DNA of 64,000 nucleotides from DATHBD01 sp035296325 (GCA_035296325.1 DATHBD010000070.1:225914-289913), one strand, 5' to 3'. Shown: positions 49,683 to 57,114, counted from the stretch's first letter. Numbers and translations are program-made. Notes: generated by a model not told the origin, from the letters alone.

Positions 49683-49939
49683 GCGGAGTCCTCGTCATCG
49701 TCGCCGTAAGGGTCGACGCCGAGAGTCTTGAACTCCGTGAGCGCATCGGGGCACGGCCAAGTGTGGCCGCAGTGATCGCAACTTGTGCCGGCCTTCGGTT
49801 CGGCGTGACGGTCCAGCCGTTCGCGGGCGGACATCACGAACCGCATGGCGAAGTCGCCGGAGATGTTCGCGCCGTTGGCCAGGATGTTGCCTGTGAGGTC
49901 GAGGTTGTTGTGGGCTTCGGTCATAGGGTCAACTGACAT
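49679..49939 (-). CDS. small unknown protein with CxxC
   Basis: This 86-residue protein has GTSCDHCGHTWPCPDALTEF and an acidic end. Zinc binding is likely. It is coupled downstream by ATGA. Confidence 0.52.
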   Translation of the reverse strand: MSVDPMTEAHNNLDLTGNILANGANISGDFAMRFVMSARERLDRHAEPKAGTSCDHCGHTWPCPDALTEFKTLGVDPYGDDDEDSA

Positions 49940-50012
49940 AGTCACTGTCCGTTCGTCGGTCTGGTCGTCCACGCCGCAGGCCGGAACTGTGGCCGGTCGG
50001 CAGCGAAGACGG

Positions 50013-50216
50013 TCAGTCCTTCTCCGCGTTGGCGCACTTGCCGCACAGGTCTTGGCCGTTGCGGCGAATCCAGCGGGAACGAGGGTCCGGGCCAGACGCC
50101 AGCGCGCCCCGTGTCTCAGCCAGCTTCCGTGGCTGATCAATGCGTGGCACGTGCTCCTGCGAGGCGTTGCAGTTGTCGCAGACCAGCCCGTAGACCTTCA
50201 CGACGTAGTAGCTCAT
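50013..50216 (-). CDS. small zinc-ribbon protein
   Basis: This 67-residue protein has VCDNCNASQEH and LCGKCANAEKD, four Cys in a split ribbon. Its ATG directly follows the TAA of the upstream gene. Function is unknown. Confidence 0.58.
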   Translation of the reverse strand: MSYYVVKVYGLVCDNCNASQEHVPRIDQPRKLAETRGALASGPDPRSRWIRRNGQDLCGKCANAEKD

Positions 50217-50429
50217 TTACGCCGCCTCCCCCCGCTCGACAACCGGGTCCAGGATGTTGAAGTGTCCCTCGTCGCGGACGGTGTGTTCGCCGCCATCCTC
50301 GTAGTAGGCGATGCGGGCGTGGCCGCCGATGAACCGGCCCGGGTACTCGCGGAAACTGGCGATGACGTGCTCCCCGCCGAGGTCGACGATCGTGTCGCCC
50401 TCGTGGAGGTCTACGCCGAGACGGTCCAT
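50217..50429 (-). CDS. small beta-barrel-like protein
   Basis: This 70-residue protein (DLHEGDTIVDLGGEHVIASF) looks like a small SH3/KOW-type barrel. AAGGAG lies upstream of ATG 50429. Function is unknown. Confidence 0.55.
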   Translation of the reverse strand: MDRLGVDLHEGDTIVDLGGEHVIASFREYPGRFIGGHARIAYYEDGGEHTVRDEGHFNILDPVVERGEAA

Positions 50430-50574
50430 GGTGTGCTCCCTTGCTGGTCGTTGGCTTGATCGTGGGCTTCGATGGTTGCTATCGGGTGCGGCGCGCTGAC
50501 AGTCGATGCGTCGAACGGGGTCGGTTGGTGGCCCGCCCGCCGCCAGGAGTGAGCCACCGTCGGCGGGTGGGTGG

Positions 50575-51012
50575 TCAGGCGCGGGCCAACGCGCGGCGGG
50601 CCCGCCGGGCTTCGTCCTCGGCGGCCAGTGACACCGGCGTCCAGTGCAGGTCCAAGCGGAGACACTCGGAGTTGATGGGCTTGTCCCACCCGCAGTTCGT
50701 GCAGATCTCGGTGCCGACCCGCTGCGGTGCGACCGGGCGCGGACCGTCCCACGCGACCGTGGCTCGCACGCCGGTGCGCCGCTTGAGCAGCGCCGCCTCG
50801 GCGTCGAGCCAGTCGACGAACGTGCCGAGGTCCACCGTGGCGTCACCGTGGGCGGCACCAGTCGCACGCCACCCGCCGGCTACGGCCGTGATGAGGCCCT
50901 GGTAGGTGGGCTGCTGCGCGCCGACACGGAGCAGCGTGATCTCGGCGAAGGGCGCGTCGCCGAAGGTGCGCCGAACGATGCCGCTCTGGATGGTGATGTA
51001 GGTGGCGGTCAT
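50575..51012 (-). CDS. unknown protein with CxxC
   Basis: This 145-residue protein has a beta N-terminus, DLGTFVDWLDAEAALLKRRT in the middle and a GTEICTNCGWDKPINSECL zinc-like site. GAAGGAG precedes the start inside a CTACCCGAAGGAG sequence that recurs at other genes. Function is unknown. Confidence 0.58.
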   Translation of the reverse strand: MTATYITIQSGIVRRTFGDAPFAEITLLRVGAQQPTYQGLITAVAGGWRATGAAHGDATVDLGTFVDWLDAEAALLKRRTGVRATVAWDGPRPVAPQRVGTEICTNCGWDKPINSECLRLDLHWTPVSLAAEDEARRARRALARA

Positions 51013-51038
51013 GTTGGGCTCCTTCGGGTAGTGGCGGA

Positions 51039-51287
51039 TCAGGCGATGTGAACGGGGACGCGGTAGCCGCACGCGATCGAGTGGAGGCGGAACGCGCCGC
51101 GCGGGCCGCGCTGGTCGGCGCAGGTCACCAGGAGCCGCACGCCATTCGCGTCCTCAACCCGTTCCACCGCGAGGGCTTCTCCGAAGGCGGCCAACGCGGC
51201 ATCGGCCGCGGCCTGGGTGGCGTACTCGCTGGGCTCGGCCCTGTAGGGGAGCTTGGCGCTGAGCGTGAGGACTGCGGTGTGGGTCAT
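51039..51287 (-). CDS. small unknown protein, 82 aa
   Basis: Alpha/beta with TQAAADAALAAFGEALAVER. CTACCCGACGGAG lies 6 bp before its ATG. Function is unknown. Confidence 0.5.
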   Translation of the reverse strand: MTHTAVLTLSAKLPYRAEPSEYATQAAADAALAAFGEALAVERVEDANGVRLLVTCADQRGPRGAFRLHSIACGYRVPVHIA

Positions 51288-51317
51288 GGCGGGCTCCGTC
51301 GGGTAGTCGCGGGTGGA

Positions 51318-51527
51318 TCAGGAGTCGGTGGCCATGAGTGCGCGCCAATCGCCATCGCGCGGGCCGCCGTCCCAGAACGCGTCAACGGTGGTGATCTCGT
51401 AGGCCAGTTCGAGGCCGTCGATGGTCCAGTCGGTCAGCTGGGCGGCACGCCGGGGATATTCGGCCACGGCGATCGCGAGGCGGCGGGCGATCTCGGCGTC
51501 GCGAGCGGTTTCGTCGGTGGCAATCAT
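51318..51527 (-). CDS. small helical unknown protein, 69 aa
   Basis: It contains RDAEIARRLAIAVAEYPRRA and VDAFWDGGPRDGDWRAL. It is the first gene of the long - strand block, opposite the HTH gene at 51645. GGGAG lies upstream. Confidence 0.5.
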   Translation of the reverse strand: MIATDETARDAEIARRLAIAVAEYPRRAAQLTDWTIDGLELAYEITTVDAFWDGGPRDGDWRALMATDS

Positions 51528-51644
51528 GGCGGGCTCCCTTGGTGGCGCTCTCTGCTGATACTTCTACTATGACACGCCAGCGTTGTAACGTCTAGCGGTT
51601 TGAGCATAAGACTTCACAACGCCAGATCAGCTATAGTTCGGGCC

Positions 51645-51899
51645 ATGCCGAAGAAAGATCGCCTCACCACAGCGGAGGCCGCCAAGCTCGCGGGCGTCCA
51701 GCCCGTCACCTGGCGCGGCTACGTCCACCGGCAACACGCCCCACCCCCGGACGGGCACCTCGACGCGCGCACGCCCTACTGGTACCGGGGCACCGTCGAA
51801 ACCTGGATCACCCACCGGCCGGGCCGCGGCGCACGAACCGACCTGCGCGAGAAGCAGCCACCCACAACCCGCAAGAAGCGCACCGACTCACCGAGCTGA
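51645..51899 (+). CDS. excisionase-like helix-turn-helix protein
   Basis: This 84-residue protein has an HTH (RLTTAEAAKLAGVQPVTWRG), then GHLDARTPYWYRG and a basic tail, typical of small Xis-type or operon regulators. TATAGT lies 7 bp before the ATG, so it is leaderless. GCGTTGTAACGT lies between it and the divergent operon. Position near the element end favours a recombination directionality factor; regulation is the alternative. Confidence 0.68.
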   Translation: MPKKDRLTTAEAAKLAGVQPVTWRGYVHRQHAPPPDGHLDARTPYWYRGTVETWITHRPGRGARTDLREKQPPTTRKKRTDSPS

Positions 51900-52085
51900 C
51901 CGTCGCCCACCCGGCGCATCCTCCGCCACCCGCCCGCGCCCCGAGCGCCGGTGCTGCGCCTGATGCTCGCGCACCCGCTCCTCCCACCCCGCGTCCAGCT
52001 CCTCGTCCGGCGGGCTAGGCCGGCACCAACGATGCGCCGCATCGGAGTAGTGCAAGTCCTCATCCCCACGGCGCAGCGAACTCAC
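51888..52085 (-). CDS. small unknown protein (tentative)
   Basis: A 65-residue frame from GTG 52085 contains GDEDLHYSDAAHRWCRPSPP and DEELDAGWEERVREHQAQHR, a composition more natural than random GC-rich sequence. It is convergent with, and overlaps by 12 bp, the HTH gene. Confidence 0.4.
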   Translation of the reverse strand: MSSLRRGDEDLHYSDAAHRWCRPSPPDEELDAGWEERVREHQAQHRRSGRGRVAEDAPGGRRSAR

Positions 52086-52136
52086 CGCACCCACCGCCCC
52101 ATGCGCTCCGACACGGGCACCTCCACCGCCGGGCAG

Positions 52137-52302
52137 GTGCGGTGGCCACGATCCGCCGGCAAAGGTGACCGCGGCCACCGCACGAACTTGGGAGCCGGCG
52201 GGCGCTCGCTCGTAGGCGGAGGCGCCTGCCAACCCGGTCGAACCCTCCACAGTGTCCTGCGGCGGCGGTGGCCGCGATCTTTCGGGGACCCGCGGCCACC
52301 GC
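52137..52302. repeat. two related inverted-repeat modules
   Basis: IR1: 52137-52147 with 52173-52183 (11 bp perfect). IR2: 52263-52275 with 52290-52302 (13 bp perfect). Both left arms contain GCGGTGGCCRCGATC, so the modules are also direct repeats about 125 bp apart. No convincing gene covers IR1-IR2. Confidence 0.6.
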
Positions 52303-52333
52303 CTGGAAGCCCCCGCAGGTTCCCTTCAGCTTT

Positions 52334-52532
52334 GCCTAGCAGAGAGGTCACAAGCGGCTGCGTTCCGCTGTACAGCGTAAATGGTCACCTTGTGACCTAG
52401 GTGACGTTGGCGAAAATTTCGTCTAGGTGTTCGGGTGGGTGACTGTTCGGAGGCGGAGTCGCACACTGGGTCAGTCGGCGGTGGTTGAAAGGCACGGCCA
52501 GGAATGATCAGATATGGGCGCCTAGCAGAGAG
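52334..52532. repeat. direct repeats and GGTCAC operator near GntR gene
   Basis: GCCTAGCAGAGAG occurs at 52334-52346 and 52520-52532. GGTCACAAG (52346-52354), palindrome GGTCACCTTGTGACC (52383-52397) and TAGGTGACG (52398-52406) lie between. This fits operator sites for the downstream GntR protein. Confidence 0.55.
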
Positions 52533-52547
52533 AAGCGTCCGCCTACC

Positions 52548-52772
52548 ATGCCCAAGAGAGAAGCCGACTTCCGCCGGATTGCGCGGGAGATCACTGAAGC
52601 TATCGAGTCGGGTGAACTTGCGTCCGGTTCGGCGCTGCCGCCTGTTCAAAAACTTGCTGAGCAGCACGGAGTTAGCGTCTCAACAGTGCAGCGTGCCTTG
52701 ACGATCCTTGAGGTTCAGGGGTTGGTCGAGGGTCACCAGGGCAAGGCTGTGTATGTGCGGCGGGAGCGGTGA
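52548..52772 (+). CDS. GntR-family regulator (KorSA-like)
   Basis: This 74-residue, single-domain GntR winged helix (FRRIAREITEAIESGELASG; LAEQHGVSVSTVQRALTILE; GLVEGHQGKAVYV) has no effector domain. Such short GntR repressors (KorSA, TraR) control transfer genes of actinobacterial ICEs and plasmids. It is the last gene before the tRNA end. Confidence 0.85.
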   Translation: MPKREADFRRIAREITEAIESGELASGSALPPVQKLAEQHGVSVSTVQRALTILEVQGLVEGHQGKAVYVRRER

Positions 52773-52781
52773 GCGCGACCA

Positions 52782-52828
52782 CCGTGGACACACCAGATAA
52801 GGGCGGTGTGTCCACGGTGTGTCCACGG
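52782..52828. repeat. 13-bp arm-type repeats next to attachment tRNA
   Basis: GGTGTGTCCACGG occurs at 52805-52817 and 52816-52828 and, inverted, at 52782-52794. They end 58 bp from the tRNA 3' end, as expected of integrase or excisionase arm sites. Confidence 0.65.
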
Positions 52829-52885
52829 TCCGTAGATCCTATCGATTCAGTGGCCTTTCATGGCCTCTGACCTGGGCAAATACGG

Positions 52886-52959
52886 TGGGGCGGGCGGGAC
52901 TCGAACCCGCGACCGAGGGATTATGAGTCCCCTGCTCTAACCGGCTGAGCTACCGCCCC
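52886..52959 (-). tRNA. tRNA with CAU anticodon (Ile2 likely; Met possible)
   Basis: A full cloverleaf is present: acceptor GGGGCGG with CCGCCCC, D arm GCTC...GAGC, anticodon loop CTCATAA and T arm GCGGG TTCGAGT CCCGC. The anticodon arm is much closer to tRNA-Ile2 (lysidine-modified CAU) than to elongator tRNA-Met. CCA is not encoded. Its 3' end faces the mobile element and is the presumed attachment site, restored on integration. Confidence 0.88.
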
Positions 52960-53022
52960 GAGCGGCGTCAGTTTACCGACGGCGCGCCAACCCCGGCGCC
53001 CCCAGTGCCAGGAGAAGCAGAA

Positions 53023-53048
53023 CGCCCGCCGCGTTACCGCGGCGGGCG
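53023..53048 (-). terminator. terminator after tRNA-Asn
   Basis: A perfect 11-bp stem with a 4-nt loop is followed on the - strand by TTCTGCTTCT, between the two tRNA genes. Confidence 0.8.
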
Positions 53049-53064
53049 TAATCAGACACTTCGG

Positions 53065-53137
53065 CTCCCCCGATAGGACTCGAACCTATAACCTGCCGGT
53101 TAACAGCCGGCTGCTCTGCCAATTGAGCTACAGGGGA
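53065..53137 (-). tRNA. tRNA-Asn (GUU)
   Basis: The cloverleaf has acceptor TCCCCTG with CGGGGGA (one G-T pair), D arm GCTC...GAGC, anticodon loop CTGTTAA and T arm TATAG GTTCGAG TCCTATC region. CCA is not encoded. It lies upstream of the CAU tRNA on the same strand. Confidence 0.95.
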
Positions 53138-53400
53138 CTGCCGTCACCCGAGGGCGACCGGACAAGAGTACAGCACAACACCTACCACGCCCGCCACCGG
53201 GTGGCTCGACAGAGCCCGGCAGGAGGGTCGAAACTGGGCACTACACCCCTCGCCGCGAACGCCACGCCAACGTGGCGCAAACGGCGGATTGTTCCACGTG
53301 TCAGCGGGACGATGGACGGGTAAGTATCAGGAGGATGGCGCAGCGGACCCGGTGGAACTCCCCGGCAACGATCTTGCGTCTCGTAGAAGGAGGTCGTCGC

Positions 53401-53796
53401 ATGCGCGGCAAACTGTTGTTCCTGGGCGGTGTGGCCGCGGGCTTCGTTCTCGGTGCCCGAGCCGGCCGTGAGAAGTACGAAGAGCTGAAGCAGACCGCTC
53501 AGAAGGTCAAGGAAAACCCGTCGGTGCAGGAAGCCGCCGGTGTTGTCCAGGAGCAGGCCACCCGGATCTACTCCACGGGTAAGGACAAGCTGTCCAACAG
53601 CCGACTCGCCGAGACCAACTTCGGCCAGCGGTTGCTCAGCACCAGCGAGACTGACACCGGGGCGACGTCGATCGAGCGGGACCCGCTCAGCGACACCCTG
53701 GCCACGAGCAGCTCGACCAGCTCGACCACTGGCACCAACTCGACGGGCAGCACGACCACGTACCCGTCGACGGGTAGCAGCACCACCAGCTACTGA
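53401..53796 (+). CDS. YtxH-like protein with Ser/Thr-rich tail
   Basis: This 131-residue protein has an N-terminal hydrophobic segment (LLFLGGVAAGFVLGARAG), then a charged helix (REKYEELKQTAQKVKENPSV), as in YtxH-type stress or envelope proteins. The C-terminus is a low-complexity Ser/Thr/Gly tail. GAAGGAGG precedes the ATG. The upstream 260 bp (53138-53400) contain no other gene. It is host chromosome, not part of the element. Confidence 0.75.
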   Translation: MRGKLLFLGGVAAGFVLGARAGREKYEELKQTAQKVKENPSVQEAAGVVQEQATRIYSTGKDKLSNSRLAETNFGQRLLSTSETDTGATSIERDPLSDTLATSSSTSSTTGTNSTGSTTTYPSTGSSTTSY

Positions 53797-53854
53797 TCGC
53801 CACAGACGTCCGAGGGTGGTCCGTTACGGCGGGCCGCCCTCGCGTTTCTGCCGG

Positions 53855-54511
53855 TCAGGCTGCTCGCGCGGCGTACCGGATGCCGCCGAGCAGGTGGCCC
53901 AGGAAGGCCTCCTCGGCGTACGACTCGTGCGTGTGCCCGGCGGCGGTGTAGAACGCCCGCCCGCCGAGGTTCTCGTGGCACCACGCGAACGGGTGGTCCT
54001 CCCCCATCGTCCCGCCGACGAAGCTGTCCTCGTCCAGGGTGAGCAGCACGCGCGCCCGCCCGCGCACCGAGGTGTGGAAGTTGTACCACTCGTCGGTGCG
54101 GGTCCATGCCTTCGGCAGATGCGCCGTGGCCGGGTGGTCGGCATCCTCGACGAGCACGGTGGCCTGCGTGATCTCCGGGTGCCAGTCGAAGTACGCCCCG
54201 ACGAGTGCGCCGTAGAACGGCCAGTCGACCTCCGATGTGGAGGCGCTGTGCACGCCGACGAAACCGCCGCCGCCGCGGATGTAGGCCTCCAGCGCCGCCC
54301 GCTGGGCGTCGTCGAAGAGCTCACCGCTGGTACTGAGGAAGATCACCGCCTGGTGCCGGGGAAGCGCCGCCGTGAACTCCGCCGAGTCCTCCGTGGCTGC
54401 CACCTCGAAGCCATGCGTGGCACCGAGCCGCCGGATCGCCGCCACCCCGGTCTCGATCGACTCGTGCCGAAAGCCGGTGGTCTTGGAGAACACCAGGACA
54501 TCGAAGCTCAC
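53855..54511 (-). CDS. ThuA-like domain protein
   Basis: This 218-residue protein starts at GTG 54511. FDVLVFSKTTGFRHESIETG, VIFLSTSGELFDDAQRAALE, GGGFVGVHSASTSEVDWPFY, WYNFHT and HPFAWCHENLGGRAFYTAAG are hallmarks of the ThuA/trehalose-utilisation class I glutamine-amidotransferase-like fold. Substrate is unknown. It lies 27 bp after an ABC exporter operon. Confidence 0.85.
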   Translation of the reverse strand: MSFDVLVFSKTTGFRHESIETGVAAIRRLGATHGFEVAATEDSAEFTAALPRHQAVIFLSTSGELFDDAQRAALEAYIRGGGGFVGVHSASTSEVDWPFYGALVGAYFDWHPEITQATVLVEDADHPATAHLPKAWTRTDEWYNFHTSVRGRARVLLTLDEDSFVGGTMGEDHPFAWCHENLGGRAFYTAAGHTHESYAEEAFLGHLLGGIRYAARAA

Positions 54512-54538
54512 AACGTCTCCATCTCCTGTGCAGAGCGG

Positions 54539-55357
54539 CTACTTGCAGAGCAGTGCGGTCATCCGGCGGCTCGCCGCCCACAGCCCGAGCGCGGCGATCG
54601 CCACCAGGTATGCGGCGTGGCCGAGCACGGCGGGGTCAGGTGAGCCGGTGGTGAAGTTCCGCACGAGTTCCACGCCATGGTAGAGGGGGGTCAGCTCGAC
54701 CACGATCCGCAGTGGCGGCGGGAAGGACTCGACCGGGGCGAAGGTCCCGGAGAACAGGAACAACGCGAACTGCATGAGGATGATGTAGTCGAAGTCCTTC
54801 CAGCTGCGGATGAACGTCGAGATCAGCATGCCCAGCGCACCGAACCCGATGCCGATCAGCACGGTGGCGGGGAAGGCGGCGAGCGCCCACAACGGGGCGG
54901 TCAACCCCATCGCCGCCATGATGGCGAGGAACGCCGCCGAGTACACCGCGCCCCTGGCCAGCGCCCACATCAGTTCGCCGACGGCGATCTCGAACGGGGT
55001 GACCGGGGTGGCCAGCACGCCGTCGTAGAGGCGCATGAACTTCATCTTGCCGTAGAAGTTCAAGGTGGTCTCGTTGAAGGACCCGTTCATCGCGGAGGAG
55101 GCGAGCATCGCCGGCGCCACGAAGGCGGCGTAGGACACCGTCCCACCGTCGGGCAGCGGGAAGTCCCCGACCAGCGTGCCGACGCCGACGCCGATCGACA
55201 GCAGGTACAGCACGGGCTCGAAGAAACCCGAGATGATCACCCACCAGTAGGCGGCGTGCCGGGCCGCCACGGCGTTGCGGCCGGCGACGGCGGCGGCCCG
55301 GGTGGCACGCTGCTCGATGCCGGCCAGGAGGCGGGGCAGTGCGATCGCGGTGAGCAT
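54539..55357 (-). CDS. ABC-2 type transporter permease
   Basis: This 272-residue protein has about six TM helices and the ABC-2 permease signature near ALASSAMNGSFNETTLNFYG and FGALGMLISTFIRSWKDFDY. It pairs with the adjacent permease and the ATPase in an export system. Substrate is unknown; such systems often confer drug resistance. Confidence 0.87.
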   Translation of the reverse strand: MLTAIALPRLLAGIEQRATRAAAVAGRNAVAARHAAYWWVIISGFFEPVLYLLSIGVGVGTLVGDFPLPDGGTVSYAAFVAPAMLASSAMNGSFNETTLNFYGKMKFMRLYDGVLATPVTPFEIAVGELMWALARGAVYSAAFLAIMAAMGLTAPLWALAAFPATVLIGIGFGALGMLISTFIRSWKDFDYIILMQFALFLFSGTFAPVESFPPPLRIVVELTPLYHGVELVRNFTTGSPDPAVLGHAAYLVAIAALGLWAASRRMTALLCK

Positions 55358-55366
55358 GCCGGCCCC

Positions 55367-56131
55367 CTAGACCAGAAGCTTCCGGGTGAAGGCGCGGCGG
55401 GCCAGCAGCAGCCCGCCCGCCACCCAGAGCAGCAGGTATCCAACGTGGGCGGGCGCCGCCCACGCCGGATCAGCGCCGAGGGTGGCGGCACGGGCGAGTT
55501 CCACGCCGTGCCACAGGGGTGAGGCGTACGCCAACGGCCGGATGATCGTCGGCAGTGACTCCACCGGGAAGAACACCCCGGCGAAGAGCGTCATCGGCAG
55601 CACCGCGAACCGCAGCAGGACCGGGAACATCCCGTCGGTGCTGACGCTCGCCGCGAAGGCGAACGCCGGTGCGGCGCACGCCAGCCCGAGCAGCATCGCC
55701 GCGGCGAGCGCGCCGATCGCCCGCGGCGAGTGCAGCGTGCCGAAGGCCGCCATGACGATCAGAAACCCGGCGCCCGTCGCGGTCACCCGCACCACGGCGT
55801 ACCCGAGGTGGCCGATCAGCAGGTCGACCACCCGCAGCGGCGCGGCCAGCATCGCGTAGTAGACCCGGGTCCACTGCAGGGCGGAGTAGACCGGCCAGGT
55901 GGACTCGGCCACCGCGACCTGCAGTGCCGTGGCAGCCAGCAGCCCCGGGGCGATGTAGTCGACGTAGGGCAGGCCGAGGCTGGCCCGGGCGTCGACATAG
56001 CTGCCCACCGACTTGCCCATCGCCAGCAGAAAGAGCACCGGCATCAGGAACGAGGTGAACACGGTGGCCCGCCAGGTGCGGCGGTAGTTCACCAGGTTGT
56101 GTTCCAGGACCGCGATCGAAGGATGGATCAT
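55367..56131 (-). CDS. ABC-2 type transporter permease
   Basis: This 254-residue protein has about six TM helices. It shares layout with the permease downstream (YIAPGLLAATALQVAVAEST; FFPVESLPTIIRPLAYASPL), so the pair probably forms a heterodimer. Its ATG follows the ATPase stop almost directly. Confidence 0.87.
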   Translation of the reverse strand: MIHPSIAVLEHNLVNYRRTWRATVFTSFLMPVLFLLAMGKSVGSYVDARASLGLPYVDYIAPGLLAATALQVAVAESTWPVYSALQWTRVYYAMLAAPLRVVDLLIGHLGYAVVRVTATGAGFLIVMAAFGTLHSPRAIGALAAAMLLGLACAAPAFAFAASVSTDGMFPVLLRFAVLPMTLFAGVFFPVESLPTIIRPLAYASPLWHGVELARAATLGADPAWAAPAHVGYLLLWVAGGLLLARRAFTRKLLV

Positions 56132-56132
56132 G

Positions 56133-57065
56133 TCAGTCCACCAGGGTCCGCCCGGTCAGGTGCAGGAACACGTCCTCCAGGCTGCTGCGCCGCACCAGCA
56201 CACTGGTCGGGGTGAGCTGGCGATCGTGGAGGGCGGCGACGGCGGCGTCGCCGTCGTGGGCGTACAGCAGGATCCGGTCGGGCAGCACTTCGCAGCGTTC
56301 GCCGAGCCCGCTCAACTTACCCAGGACGGCGTCCGGATCATCGTCTGGGAAGCGCAGCTCGACCACCTCCCGGGTGGAGTAGCGCCCGATCAGCTCGCGC
56401 GGTGAGCCCTCGGCGGCGATCCGACCGGCGTCCATCACTACCAGGCGGTCGCACAGTTGCTCAGCCTCGTCCATGTAGTGCGTGGTGAGTACCAGCGTCA
56501 CCCCGCGTTGCTTGAGCCGGAACAGCCGCTCCCACACCAGGTGCCGCGCCTGCGGGTCCAGCCCGGTGGTCGGCTCGTCGAGCAGGACGATCTCGGGTTC
56601 GTTGATCAGCGCCCGGGCGATGGTGAGCCGGCGCTTCATGCCGCCGGAAAGAGGCTCCACCTTGTCCCTGGCCCGGTCGGTGAGCTGGACGAAGCTCAGC
56701 AACTCGGCGGCCCGCTCGGCGGCCACGCGGCGGGGGATGCCGAAGTAGCGGGCGTAGACGGTCAGGTTTTCGGTGACAGTGAGTTCCGGGTCCAACGAGT
56801 CCAGCTGTGGGCAGACGCCCAGGCGTGCCCGGATGGCCGGGCCGTCGCGGGCCGGGTCCATCCCGAGGATGCGGAGGTGACCGTCGGTACGCGGCGACAC
56901 GCAACCGATCATCCGCATGGTGGACGACTTGCCGGCACCGTTGGGACCCAGGAAACCGAACGACTCTCCGGCCCGGACCTCGACGTCGATGCCGTCCACG
57001 GCGGTGAAGCCGCCGAACCGCTTCACCAGGCCGCGCGCTTCGATCAACGCCTCCCCGCTGTGCAT
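56133..57065 (-). CDS. ABC transporter ATPase, drug-exporter type
   Basis: This 310-residue ATPase has Walker A GPNGAGKSS (about residue 41), signature LSGGMKRRL, Walker B IVLLDEPTTGLDPQARHLVW and H-loop LTTHYMDE. The C-terminal 80 residues form the domain common to DrrA/NodI-type exporters. ATG 57065 was chosen; a longer start lacks support. It is the first gene of the ATPase-permease-permease operon. Confidence 0.9.
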   Translation of the reverse strand: MHSGEALIEARGLVKRFGGFTAVDGIDVEVRAGESFGFLGPNGAGKSSTMRMIGCVSPRTDGHLRILGMDPARDGPAIRARLGVCPQLDSLDPELTVTENLTVYARYFGIPRRVAAERAAELLSFVQLTDRARDKVEPLSGGMKRRLTIARALINEPEIVLLDEPTTGLDPQARHLVWERLFRLKQRGVTLVLTTHYMDEAEQLCDRLVVMDAGRIAAEGSPRELIGRYSTREVVELRFPDDDPDAVLGKLSGLGERCEVLPDRILLYAHDGDAAVAALHDRQLTPTSVLVRRSSLEDVFLHLTGRTLVD

Positions 57066-57114
57066 CACCCGGCGACCATAGCCGGCACAGGGAGGCGATG
57101 CCGACGGAGTTGTC

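Larger units (their letters stand above)
1..52886. mobile_element. prophage/ICE-like integrated element (right part)
   Basis: The region holds siphophage tail and lysis genes (1-14 kb), a T4SS/FtsK conjugation-type module (19-31.7 kb), an initiator gene with iterons (40.2-41.2 kb), repressor-like regulators and dozens of small overlapping genes. It ends at the 3' end of a tRNA gene, a classic integration target. The right end carries a GntR gene and 13-bp repeats resembling integrase arm sites. The left end, packaging and capsid genes and any integrase lie outside the window. Whether this is one hybrid element or two adjacent ones is not settled by the sequence. Confidence 0.8.

Noticed and set aside
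51951..52400. 149-codon + strand frame over the inverted-repeat region
   Set aside because: The Arg/Pro/Ser-rich composition is typical of non-coding GC-rich sequence, with no start signal and stems lying within it.
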